In this document: one piece after another, positions 40,665-51,168 of the stretch
Layout of the letters: every line of letters starts with the position of its first letter
How positions within the stretch are numbered: position 1 is the stretch's first letter
NCBI GenBank assembly: GCA_027485675.1
Contig: JAIXQP010000022.1
Location: 1 to 64,000, forward strand
Reading direction: 5' to 3'
Length of the DNA: 64,000 nucleotides
Source: Terriglobales bacterium
Lineage (GTDB): Bacteria; Acidobacteriota; Terriglobia; Bryobacterales; Bryobacteraceae
Program-made: the position numbers and the translations under genes
The notes under the pieces: model-generated
Seen by the model: only the letters and a program-made list of their open reading frames with translations
What the model was told of the DNA's origin: nothing
The model's database searches: none

Positions 40665-42770
40665 ATGCAGCCTGTCTGCGCACCAACGAGCAGCCACCCG
40701 TGGCTTTTGGAGAATGGACCGCGAGAGCTGGAGCTGCTCTTTCGCGCGATCGTTTATCACCCTTCGATCCCGATTCTGGTGACCGACGGGGAGGGCACCT
40801 CACAAGACGCGAGCGCCGGGGTGCGCCGCTTGTTCGGGATCCCGCGGGAGCGGCTAGTGGGGCGGCGGGTGGAGGAGTTCGCCGCGGAGTCGGCCAAAGA
40901 GGAACTCCGCCAGCTTTGGAGCGTGCTGGACGAAGTCGGGGAGAAGGACGGAATCGTGCACATGCTGGGGCCTGACGGATTATCGAGGCAGGTGGCCTAC
41001 ACCGCGAAGGGCCATGTACTGCCGGTGCGCCACGTGGTGTCCTTAGAGGATCGGGCGGACGCCTCCGGGGGCCGGGGTCAATTGCCGCCGTGGGTGCAGG
41101 ACTATGCGTTGTTTCTGCTGGACGCCAACGGCGATATCGCCGCCTGGTACGACGGCGCCGTGCGCATCTATGGCTACACGGCCGCGAAGGTTCTGGGCAG
41201 GTCGCTGACGATGGTCGCGCCGGACCAGACCGCCGCCAAGGCCATCCTGAGGGAAGACCTTCGCCGGGCGACGGCGGGTGGTCATTTGGGCACCGAGTGC
41301 CGTCATCGAAGGAAAGATGGCTCGCAGTTCTGGGCCAATACGATCCTGATGGCGCTCTGCGACAAGGATGGGACGTTACGCGGTTTCGCCGGGGCGGTGC
41401 GAGACTTCAGCGAGCGGCATGAGCACGACGAGAAGGTGCTGCGGGAGCGCGCCCGGTCCCGGCCGCTGGATTTGGAGGCGAACGATGTCGCGGTGGTGAC
41501 CGGAGAGTTCGACCAGGTTCCGGACGCGAACGACGCTTTTTTGAAGATGACGGGTTTTACGCGCGAGGAGCTCACGGCGGGGCAGGTTCACTGGTCGGAC
41601 CTGACGGCACCGGAGTATTCGGCGGCGGATGAGTTCGCGCATGAGGAGGGGTTGCGCTTTGGCGCATGCACGCCCTACGAGCGGAACCTGGTGGCCAAGG
41701 ACGGGACGCGGATCCCGGTGCGCGTGGTGATTGCCACGTTACGATTGGCGCCGTTTCGCTGGATCGCCGTGGTGCAGGACTTGCGGGACCGGCAACAGCT
41801 GGAACGCGTCGAGGAGGAGCACGCCGGCCACGCGGAGCAGTTTGGCGAGATTGTCGGCAACAGTATGTCGTTGCGGCGGGTGCAGCGGCAGGTGGAGATG
41901 GTGGCGCCCACCGACGCCAATGTCCTGATCCTCGGGGAGACGGGCACGGGGAAGGAGCTGGTGGCGCGAGCGATCCACCGGCTGAGCTCTCGCCATAGCC
42001 AAAAGTTCGTGACCTTGAACTGCGCGGCGATTCCCACGGGTCTGCTGGAAAGTGAGCTGTTCGGGTATGAGCGCGGGGCGTTTACCGGCGCGTTGACGCA
42101 GAAGTTGGGCCGCTTCGAACTGGCTCATCACGGTACGCTGTTTCTGGATGAGGTGGGCGATATTCCGCTGGACCTGCAGCCGAAGCTGCTTCGCGCCTTG
42201 CAGGAAAAGTCGTTTGAACGGCTGGGGGGAACGAAGACGATTCCGATTGATGTGCGCCTGATTGCCGCGACCAACCGCGATCTTTCGGCGATGATGGGCG
42301 ATAAGCTGTTCCGGAGCGATCTGTACTACCGGCTGAAGGTGTTTCCGATCACGACCCCCGCGCTACGGGATCGCGTGGAGGATATTCCGCTGCTGGCGCG
42401 CCACTTTACGGCAAAGTACGCCGGCAAGATGAACCGCGTGGTCGATACGATACCCGTTGAAACGATGCGCGCGCTGATGGCCTGGCCCTGGCCGGGCAAC
42501 ATCCGCGAGCTCGAAAACTTCATTGAACGGTCGGTGATTCTCTCCCGGGGGCCGACGCTCCGGGCGCCGCTTGAAGAGATTCGGCGCGAGGCTCATCAGC
42601 CGGTGATGGCGGGCAGCGCAACGCTCGAACAGGTGGAACGAGAACACATTACCCGTGTGCTCCGGGAGTCCAAGGGCGTGGTGACCGCGGCGGCCACCCG
42701 CCTTGGACTGCACCGGACGACCCTCAACGCGATGATGCGCAAGCTGGGCATCACCCGTAAGGATCTGTAG
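40665..42770 (+). CDS. PAS-domain sigma54-dependent transcription activator
   Basis: Protein of 701 residues. Three PAS-like domains at about 25-125, 143-250 and 275-375 (the third with VTGEFDQVPDANDAFLKMTG), then a full sigma54 AAA+ module: Walker A GETGTGKE at 424-431, the sigma54-contacting GAFTGA at 471-476, Walker B GTLFLDEVGD, and the R-finger region; a Fis-type helix-turn-helix ends the protein (TAAATRLGLHRTTLNAMMRKL). No receiver domain, so the signal enters through the PAS domains. GAFTGA is intact, hence a true activator. Candidate targets are the adjacent genes with -24/-12-like elements. Start at ATG 40665 is preceded by GGAGGGGCG. Confidence 0.92.
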   Translation: MQPVCAPTSSHPWLLENGPRELELLFRAIVYHPSIPILVTDGEGTSQDASAGVRRLFGIPRERLVGRRVEEFAAESAKEELRQLWSVLDEVGEKDGIVHMLGPDGLSRQVAYTAKGHVLPVRHVVSLEDRADASGGRGQLPPWVQDYALFLLDANGDIAAWYDGAVRIYGYTAAKVLGRSLTMVAPDQTAAKAILREDLRRATAGGHLGTECRHRRKDGSQFWANTILMALCDKDGTLRGFAGAVRDFSERHEHDEKVLRERARSRPLDLEANDVAVVTGEFDQVPDANDAFLKMTGFTREELTAGQVHWSDLTAPEYSAADEFAHEEGLRFGACTPYERNLVAKDGTRIPVRVVIATLRLAPFRWIAVVQDLRDRQQLERVEEEHAGHAEQFGEIVGNSMSLRRVQRQVEMVAPTDANVLILGETGTGKELVARAIHRLSSRHSQKFVTLNCAAIPTGLLESELFGYERGAFTGALTQKLGRFELAHHGTLFLDEVGDIPLDLQPKLLRALQEKSFERLGGTKTIPIDVRLIAATNRDLSAMMGDKLFRSDLYYRLKVFPITTPALRDRVEDIPLLARHFTAKYAGKMNRVVDTIPVETMRALMAWPWPGNIRELENFIERSVILSRGPTLRAPLEEIRREAHQPVMAGSATLEQVEREHITRVLRESKGVVTAAATRLGLHRTTLNAMMRKLGITRKDL

Positions 42771-42775
42771 GCCGC

Positions 42776-42988
42776 TTACTTGGTGGCGGCCTTATACCGG
42801 GCTTCGAACTCCTTGACCTGTTTCTCCGCGACGTCCTTCGCCAGGCCGTAGTGCTCCTGGATTTTGCCGACGAGCTGATCGCGCCGGCCCTCGGCGACAT
42901 CGAGGTCGTCATCGGTCAGCTTGCCCCACTGTTCGCGAACTTTTCCTTTGATCTGCTTCCAATCGCCGGCCAGAATGTCAGTGTTCAT
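42776..42988 (-). CDS. CsbD-family stress protein
   Basis: Protein of 70 residues matching CsbD throughout: NTDILAGDWKQIKGKVREQWG, KLTDDDLDVAEGRRDQLVGKI and the YGLAKDVAEKQVKEFE helix. Small, soluble, highly charged; CsbD proteins are among the most abundant general-stress products in many bacteria but have no known mechanism. Ends six bases from the convergent sigma54 activator gene. A sigma54-like promoter precedes it. Confidence 0.93.
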   Translation of the reverse strand: MNTDILAGDWKQIKGKVREQWGKLTDDDLDVAEGRRDQLVGKIQEHYGLAKDVAEKQVKEFEARYKAATK

Positions 42989-43012
42989 GGTGAATACTCC
43001 TGCCTCTCTCCA

Positions 43013-43028
43013 TGCACGTCGAGCGCCA
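43013..43028 (-). promoter_or_regulatory. Sigma54-like promoter for csbD
   Basis: TGGCGCTCGACGTGCA on the minus strand: GG-N10-GC spacing, -24 TGGCGC and -12 GTGCA. It sits 25 bases upstream of the ATG, so the transcript would have a short leader containing the GGAG site. Confidence 0.5.
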
Positions 43029-43232
43029 CTCCCGGCATAGAGAGATGGGCGAACAGTGGCGGCGGCCGAAGATCGGATGACACCCCGTGGTCAAATCCTC
43101 CGGGACGAAGCACCGCAAAACCCTTGCAGAGAGGCCCCGGGAAGCCCAAACCGGAAAGGCCTTAGATCTGCTCTAAGGTCCTCGACCCCTGGCTCCGCAG
43201 AGGCGGGGGATTCAAGGAATCGAATCAGAACT

Positions 43233-43886
43233 ATGACTTTGAAACATCTATGGCAAACCCTCTCCGTTGCGGCCTTGGCCCTGACGATGATGGCTCCCGC
43301 CGCGAGCGCGGTGACGATTACGTACGAAACGGATGGCTCCGGCACGGGCTTTAACGGAACCAGCGCCCTGTCGTTGCTCAGCACGGCCGGGATGGCCGCG
43401 ACGTTGCAGTTCCTTCCGAACCCGATCTCCATCTCGGGCGTTCCATCGAACATCAACTATGGCGACATGACCCTGACGTGCCCGACTTGCAGCACCCAGG
43501 CGCTTGGCATTGGGGCAACGTTTGCGCCGTTTGCCTTCACGATTCAGGTGACCGACCAGACGAATGGCGCCACGGGCAATTTCGTGGGCAACTCGACTGG
43601 GGGTGAGATCTTCAGCGACACCAGTTCGATCCTGCTCTTCTGGTCCCCGATCCAACTCGGCCCGGGCGCTTCGAACGCATCGTCCGGTTCGTTCGGAACC
43701 ACCGACTTCCGGATCACCACGTTCACCTCGATTGTCGCGCCGAACTCCGGAACGCCGGCCGGCCAATCGACGGTGAATGGTCTGGTGAACTCGAGCGACG
43801 TTCCCGAGCCGGCCACGCTTGGGTTGGTGGGCGGCGTGTTGATCGCTCTTGGTCTGTTACGCCGCCGGACTGTGACCTCCCGCTAG
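43233..43886 (+). CDS. PEP-CTERM exported protein
   Basis: About 217 residues from ATG 43233 (MTLKHLWQTLSVAALALTM); the frame is open further up but the signal peptide ending ASA fixes this start. The mature part is Thr/Ser/Asn/Gly-rich with two cysteines (LTCPTCSTQ), lacking a recognised enzyme domain. The C-terminus is VPEPATLGLVGGVLIALGLLRRR, a standard PEP-CTERM signal processed by exosortase; no exosortase gene is in the window. Expected to be a surface or exopolysaccharide-associated protein. A 7-bp hairpin (43160-43178) lies in the upstream region. Confidence 0.85.
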   Translation: MTLKHLWQTLSVAALALTMMAPAASAVTITYETDGSGTGFNGTSALSLLSTAGMAATLQFLPNPISISGVPSNINYGDMTLTCPTCSTQALGIGATFAPFAFTIQVTDQTNGATGNFVGNSTGGEIFSDTSSILLFWSPIQLGPGASNASSGSFGTTDFRITTFTSIVAPNSGTPAGQSTVNGLVNSSDVPEPATLGLVGGVLIALGLLRRRTVTSR

Positions 43887-43906
43887 TCCCCTGCCCTTTT
43901 CCCAAA

Positions 43907-43932
43907 GGGGCGGCAGACAGTTCCGCCGCCCC
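43907..43932 (+). terminator. Hairpin after the PEP-CTERM gene
   Basis: GGGGCGGC-N10-GCCGCCCC, 8-bp perfect arms, 20 bases after the stop; followed by C/T-rich sequence rather than a T-run, so terminator function is uncertain. Confidence 0.45.
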
Positions 43933-44084
43933 CTCCCTTCCCGCTGACCATCCCCGGTCAATCGACCGCCAACGGGCGATCCCTCAACCCACCGCCATCC
44001 TCTTTGCCGACCATTCCCCAACGAATACCGCCGAACGGCCCTGGCTCTGCGATTGCAGGAACTACCTTCAGGAAGATTCGAGAT

Positions 44085-45758
44085 ATGACCTTTATGAAAG
44101 TAGTTACCGCTTGGCTCATCGCCGGCGGGATCGCGACGGCGCAACAGGCCGGCGCCGGCGTTCAGATGGCAACGGACGGGCAGCCCGTCTACCGGACCAC
44201 CGTCACGGCGCGAACCGCCAAAGCAATCAACTATCAACACCGGAGCGGAGCCACGAAACTCGACTTTCGCGGCACCGCGCTGTTGCCCAAGTCCAGCGGC
44301 GAGGCCAAAGTGGAAGGCAAGCAGGGCTATATCGAAGTCGAAGTCGAGTTCGATGAGCTCGCGCCGGCGAACCAGTTTGGAGCGGAGTACCTGACGTACG
44401 TGCTCTGGGCGATTTCGCCGGAGGGGCGCACGGCGAACCTGGGAGAAGTGATTCTCAATGGGAACCGGAGCAAACTGAACGTTTCTACCGATCTGCAGGT
44501 GTTCGGGCTGGTCGTGACGGCCGAACCGTACTTCTCGGTGACCCGGCCGAGCGACCTGGTCGTGATGGAGAACGTGGTCCGGGCCGATACCCGGGGCAAG
44601 GTGGAGGAGATTGACGCGAAATACGAGTTGCTGCAGCGCGGACAATACACGCGCCTGGCCAATCCGCTGGCGCTGAAGCTGGATAACTCGGTGCCGCTTG
44701 AGCTCTATCAGGCCCGCAATGCCGTGCAAATCGCCAAGGCCATTGGTGCGGAGAAGTACGCGAACGAAACGTTCATCAAGGCAGAGAAGAGTCTTGCCGC
44801 CGCGGAGGCCTATCAGGCGCGTAACGCCGGGAAAAAGCCGGTGACGATGACGGCGCGGGAGACCGTGCAAACCGCCGAAGACGCCCGCGCCATTGCGGTG
44901 AAGCGGCAGGAAGAGGAGGCGTTGAACACGGAGCGGCGCCAGTCGGTGGAACGTGAAGCGACGGCGGAAAGCGGACGCGCCGCGGCGTTGGCCGAAACGG
45001 ACCGCGTAACCCGGGCGAAAGAAGCCCAGGCCACTGCGGCAGCCGCCGAAGCGGACCGCCTGCGGAAGGAGAACGAAAGCCGGGCAGCAGCGGCGGCTCT
45101 CGAGGCCACCCGGCTGAAGACACAGAACGAAGCGCAAGCCCTTGCCGCCAAGAATGCGGCGGACCAGGCCAAGCTCGCCAGCGACGCCCGGACCGCGGCC
45201 GCTACGGCCGAGGCAGACCGGCTGAAACGGGAGAACGACGCCCAACAGGCCGCCAGCCAGAGCGCGCTCGACGCCGCCGCGAAGCAGCGGACGCAACTGG
45301 AGGCCGACAAGGCCGAGCTGCGGACGCAACTCCTGCAGCAGTTCAACGCGGTGCTGCAGACGAAGGATACGGCCCGTGGCTTGATCGTCAACATGTCGGA
45401 TGTCTTGTTTGATACCGCCAAGAGCTCACTGCGACCCGCGGCGCGGGAGAAGCTGGCCCGCGTGGCCGGGATCGTCGCCGGGCATCCGGGGCTGAAGCTG
45501 GATGTGGAAGGCCATACCGATAGCGTCGGCAGCGACGACTACAACCAGAAGCTTTCCGAACAGCGGGCCGCTTCGGTGCGCGACTACCTGACGCAGAGCG
45601 GGATGCCGCAAAGCTCGGTGACGATGAAGGGTCTGGGCGAGGGCACCCCGGTCGCCACGAATGACACGAACGAAGGCCGGCAGCAGAACCGGCGGGTGGA
45701 GATCGTGATTTCGGGCGAGGTGATCGGCAGCGCGATCGGCACCGTGGCCGCTAAGTAG
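44085..45758 (+). CDS. OmpA-family protein with Ala-rich coiled coil
   Basis: About 557 residues from ATG 44085 (second ATG nine bases on). Signal peptide to about ATAQ. Residues about 25-210 form a beta-rich domain; about 245-430 is an Ala/Glu/Arg/Lys-rich coiled coil with recurring TAAATEADRLKREN-like heptads; residues about 440-550 are an OmpA peptidoglycan-binding domain (LFDTAKSSLRPAAREKL, VEGHTDSVGSDDYNQKLSEQRA, NRRVEIVI). Such proteins anchor the outer envelope to peptidoglycan. Preceded by an AGGAAG ribosome-site-like run. A hairpin between it and the convergent DUF1501 gene follows. Confidence 0.88.
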   Translation: MTFMKVVTAWLIAGGIATAQQAGAGVQMATDGQPVYRTTVTARTAKAINYQHRSGATKLDFRGTALLPKSSGEAKVEGKQGYIEVEVEFDELAPANQFGAEYLTYVLWAISPEGRTANLGEVILNGNRSKLNVSTDLQVFGLVVTAEPYFSVTRPSDLVVMENVVRADTRGKVEEIDAKYELLQRGQYTRLANPLALKLDNSVPLELYQARNAVQIAKAIGAEKYANETFIKAEKSLAAAEAYQARNAGKKPVTMTARETVQTAEDARAIAVKRQEEEALNTERRQSVEREATAESGRAAALAETDRVTRAKEAQATAAAAEADRLRKENESRAAAAALEATRLKTQNEAQALAAKNAADQAKLASDARTAAATAEADRLKRENDAQQAASQSALDAAAKQRTQLEADKAELRTQLLQQFNAVLQTKDTARGLIVNMSDVLFDTAKSSLRPAAREKLARVAGIVAGHPGLKLDVEGHTDSVGSDDYNQKLSEQRAASVRDYLTQSGMPQSSVTMKGLGEGTPVATNDTNEGRQQNRRVEIVISGEVIGSAIGTVAAK

Positions 45759-45778
45759 GGCGTGGCGTGGAGGAGCGT

Positions 45779-45801
45779 TGGGGCGGCGATCAACCGCCCC
45801 A
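45779..45801. terminator. Bidirectional hairpin between OmpA and DUF1501 genes
   Basis: TGGGGCGG-N7-CCGCCCCA, 8-bp perfect arms spanning the end of the convergent DUF1501 gene. No T-run on the plus side; could act with Rho or as an attenuating structure. Confidence 0.45.
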
Positions 45802-47210
45802 GAGTTCCTTCACCATATGCTCACCGCGCACGATGGTGGGCCGCTCGGCGCGTCCATTGTGGGGGTAAGTAAGCTGCATGTGGTCGAGGCCCAGCAGCCA
45901 GAGGATGGAGGCGTGGATGTCGGTGACATGGGTCGGCCGCTCGGTGACCCGCAGGCCGATTTCGTCCGTGGCGCCGATGGTCTGTCCGCCCTGGACACCG
46001 CCGCCCGCGAACCACATGGAGAAGCCCCAGGGGTTGTGGTCGCGGCCGTTGCCTTTTTCATTGAACGGGGTGCGGCCGAATTCGCCGCCCCAGACGACGA
46101 GCGTATCGTCGAGCATGCCGCGGCGAGCCAGATCGGTGAGCAGCGCGGCGACGGGCTGATCGGAGGCCTTGCACCATTTCTTGTGGTTGCCTTCGAGATT
46201 GGTGTGGGCGTCCCATCCGCTGCCGGAGCCGCAATAGAGTTCAACGAAGCGGACGCCACGCTCGACGAGACGGCGGCCGAGGAGACAGTTGCGGCCGAAG
46301 ACGGCGGTCTCCGGGTTGTTCAGGCCGTAGAGTTCCTTGGTTTCTTCGGTTTCCTGCGAGAGGTCGACGGCTTCGGGGCCGGACTTCTGGAGGGCGTAGG
46401 CGAGTTCAAAGCTGCGGATGCGGGCTTCGAGGCTCGTGTCGTCCTCGCGGCCGGCCATATAGTCCCGGTTCTGGGCTTCGAGAAAAGCCAGGCGCGCGCG
46501 TTGGCGTTCGTCGTTCTGTCCGTCGGGCAGTTTCGTATTGAGGATCGGGTTCGGTCCCTGGCGGAATAGGGTCCCCTGGTAAACCGCGGGGAGGAAGCCG
46601 GAGCCCCAGTTCTTCGCATTGCCGAACGGCTCCCGCTCGTCGATCATGCTGACGAAGGTGGGGAGGTTCTTGTTCGCCGTGCCGAGGCCGTAGGTGACCC
46701 AGGCGCCGAGGCTGGGGCGGCCGGAGAGGATGTCGCCGGTGTTCATCTGGCTGACGCCGCCGGCGTGATTCAGACCGTCGGACTGGCAGGAGCGCAGGAC
46801 CGCCAGCTTGTCGGCGTGCTTGGCAATGTGCGGATAGAGTTCGCTGATCCAGAGGCCGCCCTTGCCGTGCTGCTTCCATTGGCGCGGGCTGCCCATGAGG
46901 GTATTGTTCGCCGTGCCCATGGCCGTGATGACCTTGCCAAAGCTGGCCGGCATGGGCTGGCCGTGCATCTCGTTGAGCTTGGGCTTGGGGTCGAACAGGT
47001 CGATGTGGCTGGGGGCTCCCTCCATGAAGAGGAAGATGACCGACTTGGCTTTGGGCTTATGGTGAGGTTGCCGGGCGATGGTGGGATCGTGCCGGGGCGC
47101 GGCAGACGACTCTTCGGCGAGCATGGCCGCCATGGCGATGGCGCCGAGGCCACTGCCAGCACCGCGGAGCAGAGCGCGCCGGGTCAGGTCGAGTTGGTTG
47201 GGAGTAGCCA

Positions 47211-47211
<1 letters not shown>
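45790..47211 (-). CDS. DUF1501 protein, partner of copy B
   Basis: Protein of 473 residues. Leader DLTRRALLRGAGSGLGAIAMAAML has the RR of a Tat signal. Conserved blocks: VIFLFMEGAPSHIDLFDPKP, MNTGDILSGRPSLGAWVTYGLG, CLLGRRLVERGVRFVELYCG, TLVVWGGEFGRTPFNEKG and GRDHNPWGFSMWFAGGG. Same family and length class as the copies at 17195 and 51169. Its ATG overlaps the upstream stop by one base (TAATG), so it is coupled to the DUF1549/1553 gene. Confidence 0.9.
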
Positions 47212-49397
<2,186 letters not shown>

Positions 49398-49431
49398 GCG
49401 GAAGATCTCCAGGCAGAAGAGCAGTTTTCAG

Positions 49432-49445
49432 TGAAAATGTTTTCA
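49432..49445 (-). promoter_or_regulatory. LacI-type operator-like palindrome
   Basis: TGAAAA-TG-TTTTCA, 6-bp perfect arms around a 2-base centre, differing only at the centre from the common LacI-family site TGAAAACGTTTTCA. It is 35 bases upstream of the DUF1549/1553 start, in an AT-rich patch. Confidence 0.55.
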
Positions 49446-49481
49446 CAGCGCTCTGCCGGTGTCAAGCCTGGAGGGGCGGCC

Positions 49482-49685
49482 TTAGTAGCGGCCGTTGAGC
49501 CGCTGATGGTTTTCGTGGCAGCGATCCAATTTCGCGTTCAGGGCTTCGCGTTCGGCGTCGAACTCCTCTTTGGAGATCAGTTTCGCGAGACGGCGATCCA
49601 TTAACTGGTTGAGCGAACGGCGAATCGACTTGGACACCTCGCGATTCTCCCTCTGCAAGGCAATCTGATCATCAGAAACGGGCAT
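49482..49685 (-). CDS. Small coiled-coil protein, unassigned
   Basis: Protein of 67 residues, mostly charged amphipathic helix (ENREVSKSIRRSLNQLMDRR, SKEEFDAEREALNAKLDRCHE) with one cysteine near the end. No family recognised and no membrane segment. It lies between the sulfatase gene and the LacI-like site on the same strand as the surrounding operon. Length, composition and codon use are compatible with a real gene, but evidence is limited. Confidence 0.5.
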   Translation of the reverse strand: MPVSDDQIALQRENREVSKSIRRSLNQLMDRRLAKLISKEEFDAEREALNAKLDRCHENHQRLNGRY

Positions 49686-49742
49686 GGATAGTGTTTGTAT
49701 CGGCCGGAAATGGCCGGAGGATTAGCCCACGTAGGACAAATG

Positions 49743-51152
49743 TCACCACCAGGGCCTTTCAAACCAGCGGTGCTCGGGTTGCGGCTGCGATCGGGGAGCC
49801 GTTCGGGAGGCGGCGAGGAGCTTCTGGAGGCCAGCCAGCCGCCGGGGCTCGCGGGAGGCGAGGTCGACGGACTCACCGATGTCCGCCTTCAGATTATACA
49901 GTTCGAGCGGGGCGTTGGCTTGTGGGCGAACGACTTTCCAATCCCCTTGCCGGAGTGCTTGCGCAGGGTCGGCGGTCGCCCATTGCGCGGTTCTGGCGTT
50001 GTACATGGGCATCTCCCAATAGAGGGATGAGTGCGGCTTCTGGCGGCGGCCGAGGAGGGTGGGCAGGACGGAGAAGCCGTCGATGCCGCGGGGTGCGGAC
50101 ACATCGGCGACATCGGCCATCGTGGGTAGGGCGTCCATGAACATCAAGGGATAATTGGTGACGCGGCCGGCGGGGATGCGACCGGGCCAGCGGGCGAGCA
50201 TGGGCACGCGGAGGCCTCCTTCGTACATAGTGGTCTTGGCGCCGCGGAATGGTCCGTAGTTGCCGAGGCGATTCTGCGGGTCGAAGGAGTTCCGGGAGTG
50301 GCCACCGTTGTCGGAGGTGAAGAAGACGAGCGTGTTGTCGGCCAGGTTGAGTTCTTTCAAGAGGGCCAGGATGCGTCCGACGGCGCGATCGGTGCGGGCG
50401 ACCATGCCGGCGTAGGTGGCGAAGGTCTCCGGCTGCGGGTTCTGGCGGCCGGCCTTATCGACGTAAGAGAACTCGGGGTCAAACTTGCCCCGGTAGGGTG
50501 CGCGCGACTCTTCGGGAACCTGCGGCTCCCAGTGAGGCATGGTCCAGGCGGCGTAGCAGAAGAAGGGGTTGTCCTTGTTCTCGCGAATGAAGCGCAGGGT
50601 CCGCTCCTCAATGAAATCGTGGGCGAAGGCGCCCAGCTTGCGGTCCTTGTTCTGGGGCAGGGGGAACTGCTTGTCGTTGTCGTAGAGGTAGGGCGGGTAG
50701 TAGAAGTGGGCGTGAGCTTGATGGAGGTAGCCGAAAAAAGTATCGAAGCCCTGCTTCCAGGGAACGCCCTCGGTGCCGATGTCCCCGAGCCCCCACTTGC
50801 CGAAGCAGCCCGAGCGGTAACCCGCCGGGCGGAGGACCTCACCGATGGTGGTATCGGAATCGAGAATGTAGACGCCACCCGGATTCGCGCGCACGGAGGT
50901 ATGCCCGCCGTGCATTCCGGTCATCAAGACACTGCGGGACGGCGCGCAGACGGTGCAGCCGGCGTAGGCGTCGGTGCTGCGAAGACCGTCGCGAGCGAGC
51001 GAGTCGATGTTCGGGGTCTGGATGATCTTCTGCCCGTAGCAGCCGGGGTCCGCCCAAGCCATATCGTCGGCCATGATCCAGATGATGTTAGGAGCCTTGC
51101 GGGCAGGGGCGGCAAGGGCGGGGGCAAGCGAAAGAAACTGGCGGCGCTGCAT
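49743..51152 (-). CDS. Arylsulfatase-type sulfatase, exported
   Basis: About 469 residues from ATG 51152 (MQRRQFLSLAPALAAPARK, a short Tat-like leader); an upstream in-frame start runs into the neighbouring gene. Sulfatase fold: metal-site IIWIMADDMAWADPGCYG, the formylglycine sequence CAPSR in AGCTVCAPSRSVLMTG, FGKWGLGD and TSDNGGHSRN. The Cys-x-Pro-Ser-Arg variant is the type matured by anaerobic or aerobic formylglycine-generating enzymes; none is in the window. Probably desulfates polysaccharides or aryl sulfates in the periplasm, in keeping with carbohydrate scavenging. Confidence 0.9.
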   Translation of the reverse strand: MQRRQFLSLAPALAAPARKAPNIIWIMADDMAWADPGCYGQKIIQTPNIDSLARDGLRSTDAYAGCTVCAPSRSVLMTGMHGGHTSVRANPGGVYILDSDTTIGEVLRPAGYRSGCFGKWGLGDIGTEGVPWKQGFDTFFGYLHQAHAHFYYPPYLYDNDKQFPLPQNKDRKLGAFAHDFIEERTLRFIRENKDNPFFCYAAWTMPHWEPQVPEESRAPYRGKFDPEFSYVDKAGRQNPQPETFATYAGMVARTDRAVGRILALLKELNLADNTLVFFTSDNGGHSRNSFDPQNRLGNYGPFRGAKTTMYEGGLRVPMLARWPGRIPAGRVTNYPLMFMDALPTMADVADVSAPRGIDGFSVLPTLLGRRQKPHSSLYWEMPMYNARTAQWATADPAQALRQGDWKVVRPQANAPLELYNLKADIGESVDLASREPRRLAGLQKLLAASRTAPRSQPQPEHRWFERPWW

Positions 51153-51168
51153 GACGGCGAAGTATATC

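Noticed and set aside
43153-43172. Sigma54 promoter upstream of the PEP-CTERM gene
   Set aside because: Only GG-N10-GC spacing matches (AGGCCT and TCTGCT); the rest is too far from consensus and such spacing occurs by chance here.
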